From Toxoplasma gondii ME49 (lineage: Eukaryota; Apicomplexa; Conoidasida; Eucoccidiorida; Sarcocystidae), in assembly GCF_000006565.2 (NCBI RefSeq), contig NC_031478.1, positions 4,736,212 to 4,800,211 of the forward strand: a stretch of 64,000 bases of DNA, written 5' to 3'. A program made the translations under genes and the position numbers. A model generated the notes under the pieces. The model was not told the DNA's origin, did not search any database, and saw nothing but the letters and a program-made list of their open reading frames with translations. Positions within the stretch are counted from its first letter, which is position 1. The number at the start of each line of letters is the position of its first letter. This document shows positions 50,435 through 63,887 of the stretch, piece by piece.

Positions 50435-53400
50435 ATGGATTCGGGTTCTCAGAGTGCTGAGGGAGGCGCTGGTGCCTCCAGGACGGGAACCCCTGCTCAG
50501 GGGAGCGCTGATGCAGCAGGATTCTCCTCGGCATCCCATGTTGTTTCTGGAGTGTCGGTAGCTGAGGGAGGGACGAGGGGGTCTCCGTCCTTGCAACATT
50601 TCTCCACCACTGTGACCTCGTCGAGTCCCCGACAAGATTCTTGTGGCCTTGCAAGGGCAGCAACATTGGCTGCAGTCCCCTCTCAAGCGTGCAGGGACAC
50701 TGCGATTTCGGCTGCTGGTAATAACAGCTGCCACGGCATCAAATACCAGACGCCGGGTTCAAGCTTCCCACTCTCCGCAACTCGACCAGTGGAGACTTCC
50801 CCTGTGACATTAGAGCCGGCAGGCTCAGGAGTGGCTTGTTCTGCATCGCCAGTGAGCCCTCGAGCCGCAACCGCGTGTCCGGATAAGCTGGCAGCCAAAC
50901 AAGCGTTATTTTCGGCGACAAAGGTGTGGCAGCCCTCTGGCCTTCCGAGTGTGCAGGCTCTTCCAGTGCATTTCATTTCAGGGAAGCCACGTGATAATGC
51001 AAAAGGGCAACCCACGTATACTTCTGACAAGGAAACTTTTTACTTCTCCCCCAAGGTTGTGGGGTACCGTAAAGCGGACCTCATGGGTGAAAAGAAATGT
51101 ACTGTTCAGGGATTACCTTCCAGTTTGCCAGCAGGCGAAACCGGCCACGGGAAAAGATATTTGGAGGAGTTGAACCTGGCTGATACTGCAAGAGCTCAAG
51201 CCAATAGCAAGATGCCTTCTGTACCACTTTCGCTACTGGAGCGATTGCCACTGAGTCAGGTGCCCGGAAGTCCTCGTTCTCGGAGAGAAGAGAGTCGGTG
51301 TGGTTCGTTCTTTCCGCTTATTCGTATCCGCGGCCGCCGTGGCGGACCATGCGAGGTAAACTCCGTTGATCTGAAGCGCTTTTTGAAGCGTGTTCAACTG
51401 GCAGCATTCACTTACTGCGAAGACATGAAGCGTCTCGTGCAGGCCCCCTTCGACCTGGTTCCTCCGGCATTCGGAAGTGTCGTTCCATCTGGGCAGGCTG
51501 CGTTCTACCGGAAGATTTCAGCTCCGCATTGCCCTAACTGTGGATATAACACCCTTGTCTGGGCTGGTGCGCCCTGTCCAGAAGATGGCGGTGTGCCTGT
51601 TTCTTCACCCGAAGTCTGGGGTAAGGGTCTTTCAATTGGGATCCAGTACCGTTACGGAGCCTGTGATTGTGACACCCAGTCTCGTCGCGGTTCGTGCTAC
51701 TGCATCGAGAAATGAGTTCATCGGTATGTTTGAAGAATGTTGCGTGATGTTGCTGTCCGAAGCGCCAGCGCCGATGTAATTTGGATGTGCGCGGAGGTCT
51801 AAAAGTCATGTGGTCTCTATCAGTGGGGACCGAAGCATTCTTCTGCATTTTAGAGAAAGCATTAGGCCGCTGGGAGCCCCCGTCGCGACAGCACTGGGAG
51901 TCGCGACGTTTTTCACACTGTAAGCTGGGCCTGCTTCGTAAGGTACGTTGCCCAGGGGAGATTCATCGTGGACCACTGCTTCCGGTCTGGAAGGTCCCAG
52001 CAACTGATGCAGTCAAACACATAAGCGGTGTGAGCCTAGGGGAAGCGACTTGTTGCGGGCGAGACAAGTTTTTGTGTTGTATATACATCTGGCATCGCCA
52101 CGGAAATGCATGGCGTGTTTTCAAACCACAATAAATTTATTCTTTCGGGATCCAAATGTTCTGTATGGGCAGGTGCGAATGCCAAAGAAAGTGGCCTAGA
52201 GGGGCTGGCTCGCTGGCACTGCTCATTTTGCGGTGACATCGCTGCAGCCGTTGATGACGAACTGCTCGGGTGTACAAGTATCGGTGGATGCACGGAGGCA
52301 GGTGATCGCGTTGACCAGTATGTCGCAGAAGGTATCCATGGGTTGGCTGAGTACGTGAGGAGGTCTTGCGCCGGTTGGATGCGTGGATCCCAGAGAGTGA
52401 TAGAAGGATATCCCCTTTATGAGCCTGACCCAGCCCTTTGCAGAAAAGAACGACCCACAAGCTTGACAGGTGAGGCGACGGGCGGCGATCCCCATTCGGC
52501 GGGTGGCAGGGTACAAGAAATCGTTAGTGACGTGACTGCATCCGTATGTTTTGGCGATTCGGAAGGGGGCATGCAGTTGGGATTGCCTGCATAATTCTCG
52601 GCCGAGTGATATGGAGGTTTCACTACCAGGCCCCACATTTTTCAGTTCGCACTACGGAGTCGGCGCCGGGGAGAGATGTCTTCTGAGAAGGTAGCTAAGA
52701 ACTGAGGATGGGAGCTGATGCCAGTCAGTTCGATGGAATCGTCGTAAAGCAGGATGTGTCTCTCCCTCATCCACTGTTCGTCTAGGGGTGCTGGCTTTTT
52801 GTGTGTGTGTTCACCCCCAGTCTTGGCCTGACTCAGCCTGTTGCCCGCATGCTTCTATCTTGGAACCATCAGGGACAAATGGTGTTTTTCTTATTCATTC
52901 TCTTGCGTTTTTGCACAGGAAATATGTGTGTCGATCAGCTTAATGCGTTTCTCGATGCCTGCTTGGTCGAGCCGCACAAGATGGAAGCAGCGCCGCCCCC
53001 ACCCCGGATCCCCGACACACAACAGACAGGGAACTGGCTAGTTGACAAAGCAAATGCTATGCTGGATCGGCTGTGTGAGCAGGTATGTTCAATGTAGGTA
53101 AATAGAGATCTCCGCAAAGCAAATTGCTTTGGTTTTTTGTTCGCTGTTTTGCTGAAGCTGACGTGGGGCCGACCCTTCAAAGCAACTGTGGACACGGTAT
53201 GTGTCATTCACACGATAGTGCCTGGAGGAACGGAGAGCATGCAATGTGAAGCAGTGAGGGAGAATCTGTGCCACATTTTGACACGAGCGTCCCTGTTTTT
53301 TCTCTTGTCGTCGCGGGGAGTTCCTACTTTAAGGATTTTCAAGACAAGGTGATATTTCTCGAAAAGGGGAACCTTTCTTGCCAGTCGTGAGGATCGGTTC

Positions 53401-55591
53401 CCTGTACGTCCCTTTGTCTTTGGAAGATATTTAGGTGTGTTTTTTCTATTCTTTGGGCTTCTGACGTACGAAACGTTCAACCAGGTTAATCAGATGTGGT
53501 TGAGAAGGATTTCTGGGCGGTGGCTGCGGGACGGCGTCATATTAAGCGTGCCTGACAGTGAATTCACCGCCATAACGTTTTAGGGAGAAGAGGTGGCGTG
53601 CTAGAGCACCGCAAAATGTATTCATTTTTGTACGGTCTGGGCCATTCTGTGTTTTCAAATTGACATAGAGGGGATATCGTGTGCTGGCCAATGATATTGG
53701 AGGGTTGACGCGTCGCTGCGTTTCTCGTTCCTGTTGTGTTGTGCCGTACGACGGGCTGTTTTTTCTGTGACGAGTTGTTTGCCTTCGTTACATGTAATTC
53801 GCTCGTTGAAAGGGGAACCGACAGGAATGGCGCGGTGGTTTCCCTCCGTGGAGAGGATCTGAACTCATGGTGAATGGGAATAGCCTGACTACCTTGTGGA
53901 CTGAAACGGCGGCTCGTGTGACTCATTGCGCCACCTCCCGTGTCCCACAGAAGACTCCTCCCTCACCTCCACCCGCTCCAAAATCATTTTGCCCTCCAGT
54001 CGAGTTGCTTATTCCTCCGTGCTGTCGGGCGTCCGAGCTGCCGCCAATTCCGCCTCCGGCTAAGGGTGAGCTTTGTCTGCTAGACGTTATTTGCAGATTG
54101 ACATACTCTCTCAAGATCAGCTTGAGGCTCTTGTGTTCACCTTCTGCTCGTCTCTTCGCTCTGGCGCATGTTTGTTCGTCTGTCGTGCTGGCGGGCAAGC
54201 GACAACCGCTGCTCACAGCGTTGCACATTCTTGGGAGAGAAAGGGCTTGCGAGCGACAGGCCACAGTACGCTGGAGCATTCAGGCCGAACGTTGCAGGTG
54301 TGATTTCCGGACAAGCCTGATTTTCGCCAGTGACTCTCTTAGGCATTTGTCTGTTTCGTGCGGAGCGAGTTGGTAGAAGGAAAGAGACAGGGTGCCACTG
54401 GAACGCGGAAACGGAAGACAAGTTTTTCTTTTTTGTATGTCTGCGTCGTGTTCTCAGAAAGTTGTCCTCTGTTGGACATCTGCCGTCCGAGCCCAAAGGA
54501 ATGTCCCCAATGTCATCAACAGATTGGCAAAGAACGTCGCGGAGGAAAATGTAAGTGACTTCAGTAAGGTCGAACGAACTATTTCGGGGAACAATAGTGT
54601 CGGATAGTAGCAACCTCCTATTTCTGTTCCGCTCACATGTTCTGGAAAGTCCGGAGGGCTTTAAATGCCGGTCCCGGTCTCTGTGTGGCAGCGAGAGAAC
54701 CCATCGTGGGGAATCGCCTAGGAGACTGTTTGTTGTTGGTGGCGAAGGTCGGAGACTATACTGTGTGTTTCGATGCCTTTTCAGGTCCAGCGGAGCCTCA
54801 GAGCGGAGGCGTGGTGGAGTGTTGTTTGCAGCAGGATTGCTTCGTTAGCGATAGGGAGGAAGTTCACACGGGTATGTCACGATGTTCTTCATTGCTCATT
54901 CGCCGTATGCTGTTTCGTCGCTTTGTTCGGATGTGCACGCATGTTAAAGGAAATGCGGAAGTCGATTACACGCATCAATAGTCTCTTCTACTATATTATG
55001 TGCCTGGCATGCGTTGCTAATAATGAATAAGGCTGTGTAGTCGTCGTCCGCTGCCGGGACACGGGTTCCTCGCCGAAATCACCCTAGCATCTCGGAAAGT
55101 TCAGTACCATGTCTGAAGACATACTACCCAAAAGGGACAAAGGGAACTTCAGACGTATGGGGGAAGGCTGCGGATAACGCGATAACGCGCAGACGATGTG
55201 CTACGCCAGGTGACGAGTGAGACACCTCAATATTGGCACACCAGGTGCGGCTTGCTTCTCGGGGGGCTCTGCGTTTTCCTCTCCTTTGTGTGCATCTCAC
55301 TTCCTCAAAGCTTTCTTGTAAGCAGTTGCACATCAATACGAATTCTGCTGTGCTGCGCTTCAATTCTCAGGCGTATACTCCACCTCTCTGCCCCCGCACC
55401 AATTCGTTAATCTGACGAATTATGCGGAGCCGGCGAACGTCAGCATAATGGAGGGCTGCGTCTCGAAGGTGGCACCCGTTTCCCCGACTTTCTACCGACG
55501 CGTGGAACAACCCGAAGCGGTGGCGTGTAATCCAAAGCGAGCGGCCTGGATAGGTGTGGAGCTGAAATCTTCACGGGAATGCGTTCGTTGA
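50435..55591 (+). CDS. Unrecognised 720-aa protein with repeated CxxC pairs
   Basis: I do not recognise this protein. Exons: 50435-51620, 52173-52469, 52919-53082, 53951-54065, 54458-54550, 54785-54871, 55371-55591 (TGA at 55,589). Total 2,163 nt with matching phases throughout. The first exon encodes a Ser/Ala/Gly/Pro-rich N-terminal half of about 280 residues, then a basic patch (RIRGRRGG), a more ordered segment (DLKRFLKRVQLAAF) and HCPNCGYNTLVW. The second exon carries WHCSFCGD. The third has MCVDQLNAFLDACLVE. The fourth is Pro-rich (KTPPSPPPAPK). The fifth has CPQCHQQIGKERRGG. The CxxC pairs suggest zinc ribbons or knuckles, which is inference. The same frame is open upstream to 50,288, so a start before 50,435 is possible; I took the first ATG in good coding context. 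There is no signal peptide or membrane span. It converges on the CWF19 gene. Confidence 0.65.
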
Positions 55592-58148
55592 GTACATAGT
55601 TCTGTCATCTTTGTGTAGCATTCCGTATATATAGGTATGTAAGCAGTGATGACTCGCCGAAACTCATGAATCAGTGAGAGCGGTGGAAGGCCACAAGGTT
55701 TGGAGTGTAGTTGTTGGCTTTTACAGTTTTTGCCTGCGGTGCACTTGACTTCGGGGGGACTCAAGATGCTTTCTAAGCGCCAAGTTCCTCCGCTTTCTGC
55801 TAGAGTACCGAATGGCGCCGGCCTTCTTGATATATTATCAGAAGTGCCGCGACAAATCTTATCTGTGAAGGGTACGCATTGCATCAATAAATTTGCAGGC
55901 GGCACCCCAGTGTCTTTTCATCTCCACAGGTCTTAATGCTGATTCCGCGTGTTACGAGGCGCACTTCGCATATTGAAGGGATGACATTTATTTCTAATGT
56001 GTGGTTTTCGGTTGCAGACCATGGTGCCCCACGGCAGGTGGAACTGCGATACTAGATTCGAGGTAAAGGTTCAAGCTTGCAAGTTAGACTGACTTTGGCG
56101 CCTTGTAAACCGATACTGGAATGATACCAATGTGATGATCTTTGGCAGAAGATTCACTGATACGCAACTCGCGGTGTGCTGCTCCAGTCATCGAAGCTGC
56201 CATGTTTTTCCATCATGTGTCGTTTATCTTGTAACAAATCGCACTGCCACACACTCGCACGCAGCTCCTGGTCACGCATGATAGCTGACTTTTCACGGAG
56301 CGTTACGAGACATCTCAGTGTACGTGACCAAATGAAATGCGTCAGAAACCCTGGGGTATCCAAAGTAATTCGACTTCGTCGCTAGCGATAACTTCGACAG
56401 TTTCTGTCGTGAGCAGTACCTGTGCGGTAGTCTTAAAGTATTTTGCGAGTAGATGCTGGGGAAATACTTTGTAGAAAGGCTCACTGAGACGTGGAAGGAG
56501 ACTTTCGGGATGGAGGGTTCTGGTCACGGATGTGTTTCTGTGTTGACTGCAGATTCCCCGTGATCGTTTGAACTGTATCATGCCATCGATGAGCGCAGTG
56601 TGACTGGCGGGTCTCGCGTCGTCTTGGGGCTGCGGATTTAGTCCCGAATTCGAGCACATCGTAATTTGCTGTTCAGCACCACCTGTCCGAGTTGCTGCAC
56701 GGCATGATTTAAAGCTGCGCGCGTGTGCTCTGCGTCCGAGTTTTTTTCGTGTGTTACGCTTGTCCAAAGGGTTTGCTGAACCCTCCAGAGGTTCCTTCTT
56801 TAAAAACAATCAAACATCGACCGTGAGACGAGGCTGCACACTCATCGTGGGGTTGTCCGGCCCTCTCTGCAGGTCGAACTGAGGCACGGCGTACACGTCC
56901 TCAGCTCGGTTCTGTTCAGTTTTCTGTGTGAAACCGAAGCCAGTCCGGTAATTTGGGGAGTCTTCGACGACGTGTTAATTTCAGCCTCGAAACGCATTTG
57001 AGAAAGGCACGGGTTGTTGCGTTCGTGTCTGTGATTCAGTGGAAGGGATTGCGATATGGGAGCACCAGTGAATGATTCCGATTTGTGAAAGCTCTTGGTA
57101 CTGGGTAAAGCATTAGCTTAGTCAGGTGATAGCAAGCTGCTGATGACGCGTTGCGGGCCCTGACAAACAACTGGTTCATATTTCGTTTTGTGTTCATCTT
57201 GACGTTTCCTTTAATTTAACTCTCGCTTTTGTTGATGTGTTGTCTTATAATTTCATCCGATGTGTAGAAAACATCAGATGTAAGTACAGTATTGACTGCG
57301 AATAGTATCAACTGCGAATCAATGCAGACTCTCTCTCCGAGCCCTCAGCCCTATCAGGAGGTACAGACACCGGCCTTGGGCCAGAGACAAGTCGGGTGGA
57401 AGTCACCGCCAAACCTTGCGCGGTTGCGGTTCCTTTTTCTCAATCCTAGGGACGACTGTGCATCCACTTGGTAGAAAGTCATTCTTTCGTTGTCGTACGT
57501 TAACAGCAACAAGGAAGCGAGAGTTTGAAAAGCTGTCGGCGGTTTCTCACGGCATGTCCCGAGACGCACGATCTGCCGGCACGTGGCGGAGATGTATCTC
57601 TCGATCGTTTCCATACATTTTTTTTCAGTATGCTTGTTAAGTTGCTTAATTGACAGCACTGTCGCAGCTTCGTCTCAGGCTACCTAACGCTCATAGCACG
57701 AGAAATGCGTCACGCTGCCTGAACGCTAGCTACACTGTTGATTGGTAGCTGAGGAATGCGGTCAATGCCTCTCGAGGTTTTTCTTCTGCGTGGCTTCTTT
57801 CACAACATATACAAACGTGAGGGTCAGGGTTTCTGCTTGACTTTCACAAAGACAGCGTAGACAGTTTTTTCCTCAGCATCAACCTCCCCATAATGACAAC
57901 CGACACGTTTTTACAAGCATTCGTGTTCCATTAACCAACCAGAGAGAGCGTAAAACAACGAGCGAGGCGCATGGCTTGAGCCCCCACTGTCTCCCATGCA
58001 TACGGGCCAGGGCTAGGAATGCTACCCTGCGAACATTCAAAAAAGTGGAGTAACGTGACCCGAGGAAACAGACGCCAACGTCTCTGGAATCAGCGCGAAA
58101 AAAGAGGGGGTGACAGAAAGAGGCAAAGTTCAGGCGTCTTTACATCGG
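55592..58148. other. Convergent intergenic region, no gene seen
   Basis: This lies between the stop of the CxxC gene (+) and the stop of the CWF19 gene (-). Frames at 55,700-55,936, 56,342-56,809 (-) and 57,292-57,474 are short and lack motifs or splice support. It is likely to be the 3' UTRs of both neighbours. Confidence 0.5.
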
Positions 58149-61100
58149 CTAGTTCGTCGCAGTCCAGTCAAAACGAGAGAAATCGCGACGAAATGAGGCT
58201 ACCGTATTCTTGAATGCCCTGCACATTAGACCGGAAAATACGCACGATACCGAATAAGACAGACGATCTTATCACAGAACATCCCCATCGTCTTGTACAT
58301 GTGGATGCCTGCTTGTTCACTGCAACACAACTCGTTGCTTGGCACTGAAACACACGTTGGAAGAATGCGTGAAAATGCTCATGACAGATTACAGACTGAG
58401 AAACTTTGAACAAGTGTCCTGAAGAACGAATTTGCGTTGGTGTAGACGTCGTGACTGTATTCAGCACACTTTCACCTGTATACGTAGACGAATGCACATG
58501 TTCCCTCTGTACAGTCCACGTTCGTGTTGTTGTCAGTGTGCGACCCCCTTCACTCACCAGAGGGCATTTTACCTCTGCGGCGGGGGTATGTTGCGTACCA
58601 AATGTAGCAACAGAGTTACTCTGCTGTTCACAGGCCAACGAACAATGAGTCGTTTACTTCCACCGTTTTCTACTCACTGCTCTGTGGGGAAGGCTCGATC
58701 GGTCGGGGAAAGCTCAAGCATCCCCTGAATAACCTCGCGGCCGAAGGATGGCGAAAAGCTTCTGCCGTCGTCAATCACGTGTGCTAATCCGTCAGCTGCA
58801 CCGTCCCACAAACGAAAGAAAAGCGATCTTCTGTTTGTGCGATTTTGGGCTGCGCAGCAACACTCTTGAACTCCTACCTGTGTTTCTTCAGTGCCAGCGG
58901 ATGCTAGAGTGTGTGCCTTGGACACCCGAAAACACGACTCTGTGGTAAGTACAGATTGCGAACACATGGCAGTCGCGACTCGTAACCTCACCCACAAGGC
59001 TCTACTCGCACAGCTCAGGGCTGCTGAAGATCGCTACACTCGTACTACCGAAGCTGGCACGCATGTTAATATGTGCGAATATTCGGTTGAGGCGTGACTT
59101 ACTCAGGGCAAAGTCGACGTGAATATACGGAATGTTCGCAGGAATGGCCGCGCGGATTCCGTCCCGACCACGAACTTCGATCACCTTCTTGTGCTGCTGC
59201 CATTCACTTTCTGCTTCCTCAAATGCTTTCCTAAAGTACGTCTGAAAGAATGTGCACAAATTACCAGCACAGTCGTCTTTCCGTGCATACCTCGGATTGT
59301 GAGGCGCGGAAAGGAAGGTGTTCACCTACTCAGGTCACCTTCCAAGAAGACTGGTGTACGCAGAATACAACGATGAGAAAGATGCACAAACGACAAACTC
59401 GTTGAGGAAGCTGGAGGACATGTGATTCGCTTTACAGACCTGGCTTTCCTCGAAACCGATAACCCACCTGAATCACACTGGAGCACATGTCGTCTCTCAT
59501 CTAAAAGTCGAATGGTACTCAACCTGCAATTATCACTGTTTTCAAAGACGCGCGCGGTTACGCAGCACAAGTGTGTAGGGAGAGCCAGCCATCTTTCCAT
59601 GTCGAAACATCAGTAGGTGGTGAAACACAGAGAGGGATTAGCATAGGCAAATAAACATAGCTGCCGACAAAGCCGCCATTCATGTAGCATTTACCCTGGT
59701 GAAGATGAGGACGACAGGCATACATGCGGGCTGCTCACACACAAGGAGACAACTTCGTGTACAGAAACTGATGCTATCGGCAGGGCCTCTATAGAGTCTA
59801 CAGCGGTCCCGTGGATTTGGAGAAAAGTAGTAAGGAGATTCCGCATGAACGGTAAAAAGGGACAACCGCCATTTCTTTCCAAATGAGAACACCTTTGTCG
59901 AAACGCACTCCAACGTTGTCTAATCTTCGCCGAGAATTCGGGAAAGGCATTAGACATAAAAGCAGTACTTGTCCCCACTTCAAGAGCCCCATGAGTCACA
60001 CGTAGCTCCTCACCGCAGTTCCTTACTTTAGCTTCGGACAGGCGATCCACCGGGATAGGAAGAACCTCTACCGCAGTATGAGGGCCTGCGCCCATCCAGA
60101 GTTTTTCTTTGGAGACAAAGTGGGAGACGGTTTCGATGAAAATCGGAGCTTCTTGTCTAGCATCTTTGAAATACGTGACAAGACTTTTTTGAAAATTGCG
60201 AATTTCTTCGTAGCCCGCGTCGTCCAGCGTTGTGACCGAACTAACGTGTGCCTGTACATACACATCCATATCTCGAAAGACCGTGGATGAAGCCCGAAGA
60301 CAAACTATGTCCCACTGGCTGAAGCTTCAGCGACATAGTCCTCGGTTTTAAGCACGTTGTGTTCCTTCGCTGTCTGATTAAATCCAGTGTCTACTGGTGT
60401 AGTCGCCCACAGGTACGCGCCTACCGAGGGAAACGGCACATCGATTGTTTGAAAAAGAACAAGAGGCCTTTCTGCTACGTCTTGGAGGACTAACCGACGG
60501 GATGATGAGAAGATGTGAACGCAGGACGCAATTGCGCCACGGCTGGAAGCAGACCACGGCGTGGGTGGCCATCGAGACGACGCCGGCGCCATGAAAGCGG
60601 CTGAAGTTCTCGGTGTCGATACACCGGCTGCACTTCCCCCTGAAAAACGCACGTGCAGACGAGGGGAACGGCGCTGGTGACGTCACACGGAACATCGACA
60701 ATAATGGTGAATGAGTGAACGCAGAAGAGAGCCAGGGATTGGCCCAAAGCGACGAGACCGCATCACAAGATCCGCGCGTGATTGATTAGCTTCCGTGGCT
60801 TCGCTACTCGCCTGTAGGCGGTCAGACCTGGTTGTTTCGATTTCTGCGTCTGCGAGTGAAGCGAGCGAAGCAAATAACATCCGGATCCGCCTAAGTCCTT
60901 CTTCACATGAAAAGGCAATCCGAAAGACGGAAACAGACACGGTGACAGAGTGTACAACAGCAGGTATGGGGAAGGGGACCTCGCGACAGCGCCCGACAGA
61001 GGTGGTGCGGCATCTGAGGTAATTTCTCAGGAAAACGGAAAGGAGAAAACGGAAAGGAGAAAACGACAGTGCGACCAGAAGTTGATACCCCTGTGGAGGT

Positions 61101-63887
61101 AGACGTGTTCCCTTCAGACTCACTGTTGCTTGTTCAGGCGGAGTCCACGCATGCGGTCGCGCTCCTCTAAGATTCGACGTTTTTTCTCCGAAACCTTAGG
61201 CGCAGCTGCAGCAGCCAGAGAGAGTCACACAACTATATGCAGTTACACCCCCTAGCGCATAGCTTGCAGAAGAACGTGCTCGCGTTAACAAGTACATCCT
61301 AACGACAACCGAGATGTGCCAAGTGGTACACTCAATACACATGTGAACGTACAAAAAAACAGCTACGTTTAGCTGCAAGTCTGGTACACATATAATATGC
61401 ATATAAAAGACAACATATATATATATATATATGGAACACGCCAGCGAAATGTGGAACCAAACGCGATTGTGAACCTACGCGACTGCAAGCATACGAATGT
61501 AAGGGACCCTGATTTCATCTGATGCACACGCTACGCGTGAAACGTCGCGTGTCAACTGGAGAAGACTGTCTGCAGCACGGCTGGATCTGTGAGAGCGCAG
61601 CTTCCTCTCTTCTTGCGTCCAGCATTCGTGCGTTTTCACGAAAGAAACGATCGCGAGTGTGTCTCTGTCAGTCCGACAGTGCGGATCTTATGGGCATCCG
61701 AGAATGCGTTCTCTTCCCCTGTTGACACGTGTGATGTTAGGCGTCGTTGTATCACCAGCCATCCTACCAGCGTCATCATCTTCATCGTACATCCGGTTCC
61801 TGAGAACGGCAGCGACACACACTTGGTCGAAGTTGGTGTGCTCCGCATCTCTCTCCCTCCGGAGATCGAATGCGGTGTCGCTGGGGTACCCTCGCTCTTC
61901 GCCTTCTGCAGCCGGGTGGCCCGCGAATCTGCCCCAAGCAGCTGCTCGTTGCCAGGGGGGTAGGGCGGCCGAGCCTGATTCGCATGTCTCGGCGCGTGTC
62001 TTCTCGCTCCTCACGAGCTCCTCATTTGTCGCCGACAGCTGGCGGCTGGCCATGAGACCCTCCAAGCGGCGACTCCCAGCCCGGTCCCCCAATAGGTGCG
62101 CCCGCAGTGCTTGCGCCGCCAGGTTGTTCATGTCCGCTGAAGCCGGGGGGGCTGGTGGGCGACCTGACGGAGGGTCTGTGGGAGCAGATAACGCGGGAGG
62201 CGGAACCTGAGATGCGTCACCCCTGTCGAGTTTTGCCGACTCTGAAGTCAGCTCTTCCCCTCGGGACCCTGCCAGGAACAAGGGATCTGAGAGTCCGGTT
62301 TTGTTGTCGGGACTGAGAGCTTCTTCCCGCGAGCGTGGCGCAGGCAAGCTGTGAGCAGGCATGGACGAGGACGCGCCAGAGCGTTCTGTCCTCAAAGCCG
62401 ACGAAGGTGGCCGCGGAGGTGAGCGCAAGGCAGGTCTTTTGCCTCGACTCTCCTCTCTGCTCGTCTCCTTCTCTTCTCGCGAGCGTGAAAACTCGAAACG
62501 CGTCACCCTTTGGTCTCCCTGGCGGTCGCCAGAGCCGCCTTCTTCGCTCAGCCCGCTCTCCAAGAAGCGCTCGCTTTCTCTCCATGCCTGTTTTCGCCAG
62601 CCGCCTCGCCCGTGAGACGCCGCGAATCCCGAAGAGGCAGAAGGCAGTCGAGAACCAGACGCACGGGTCAGGGGAGTGTCTGTCTCCCTGTGTGCTTCTC
62701 CCCGCCTGCTCGAAGGACTGCAACAGTTCCCTCGCTCCTCGTCCGGGCGAAACGAAGAGCGTCCTCGATCTCCTCGAGAATCGCTCGACTCCCGCACGCG
62801 GCGACTCCACGGACGCGAAGAAGGCGGAGAGGAAGCTGTATCAGGGAGAACCTCGAAACCGGGAACGAGACTCCCACTATCGCCGACATGCTCTTCCAAC
62901 AAACGGGCAACTGTCGTGTCTCCCATGTTCGCCGCGCGCTCCTGCAGGCGGCGCAGCTGCCGAGCGCGCCACGTCTGGGCAGAGCGCCAGGTGTCGGCCG
63001 TGGGGGCAAGAACTGCGAAGGGATGCGGAGAAGTCTGAAAAGAAGTGAGAGGAATGGTGAGCAGGCATTCACACGGCAAACGCGAAAAACGCAGGAGAAG
63101 GGCAGCTAACAGAAGAGAAGGCAGAGGGTTTAGACACGCCGAAATCTGGTGCGAATGAGAAACATAGTCAGAATGAGAACAATGGTGAGAATCCATTCAC
63201 GTGGAGAACGAGAAGAAATGGAGAAGAGCAGCCCACACAAGATAGGAGTGAAGGCGTGTGGAGGCGCTGACGTCCGCGTAGAAAGAAAAGAGGCGAGACC
63301 GTATTCAGGTGCAGGCCTTTGAAGCAGCACAGGAGAGACACCCCGCAGAAAGCAAGGAAAACGAGGAACGAAAGTGCAAGTAACAGGGGGAAAAAGAAGC
63401 AGGTAAGAATCTTCTCGGAATCACTGACGAATGCTCTCTTTGTGAGCGGATGTGTGTTGGCCCTTACCCTAGCATCTGCGTCTTTCTCTGTCGAGGATGC
63501 ATCAGGGAGCCGGAGAAAAGGATTGAGTTCTCGCGCAGCTGCGACCGGAGAGATGCCGTGGTGCGTAGAAGAGTCGAGGAAAGATGTCTTTCGTTCTTGT
63601 TCAAAATCACGAGGACGACTGTCAGAGCGACTTCCCGGAATTCTTGAGGCTCCATCGCCCTCTCGTCGCGCCGCACCGTGGTCGTTCGCGCTTTGCTCCC
63701 TCGGGACAATTCTGCACGGCGACAAGCTGCGTTTTTCTGAAGGCTTCGATGCGATTTCTTTTTCTCCACACACCTTCGCATCCGATTCCCTCACATCGTC
63801 ACGTCCGGGAGATCTCTCCGCGTCTCGAGCTCCCTTCTGCTTCTTCTTCTTCGACGGAGTTTTGTCGAACCGCAACCCGGCCAGCAT
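58149..63887 (-). CDS. CWF19/CwfJ-type pre-mRNA splicing protein (about 834 aa)
   Basis: Exons: 63887-63429, 63034-61768 (61,756 also keeps phase), 61205-61124, 60639-60495, 60251-60027, 59241-59103, 58795-58678, 58218-58149. Total 2,505 nt, 835 codons with stop. The N terminus MLAGLRFDK with a Lys-rich run and ELNPFLRLPD resembles CWF19 family starts. About 300 residues of charged Ser/Arg-rich low complexity follow. Next are the family block ADMNNLAAQALRAHLLGD (near 62,130) and a basic helix (EKKRRILEERDRMRG). The CwfJ domain 1 has a CxxC (GKCSRC) and HIT-like histidines in SHLLIIPSAH. CwfJ domain 2 has WQQHKKVIEVRGRDG, IPYIHVDFAL and FGREVIQGML, and the protein ends RFDWTATN. CWF19 proteins associate with late spliceosomes and the intron-lariat complex in the nucleus. 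An acceptor-like CTGCAG before 63,976 and an open frame above the ATG leave room for an upstream exon. Confidence 0.88.
61415..61432. repeat. AT dinucleotide microsatellite
   Basis: This is an uninterrupted run of about nine AT units inside intron 2 of the CWF19 gene (61,206-61,767). The rest of that intron shows no other feature. Confidence 0.9.

Noticed and set aside
58019..58213. Small + strand frame rich in Arg and Ser
   Set aside because: It lies antisense to the last exon of the CWF19 gene, whose stop, phase and FDWT ending fit that family.
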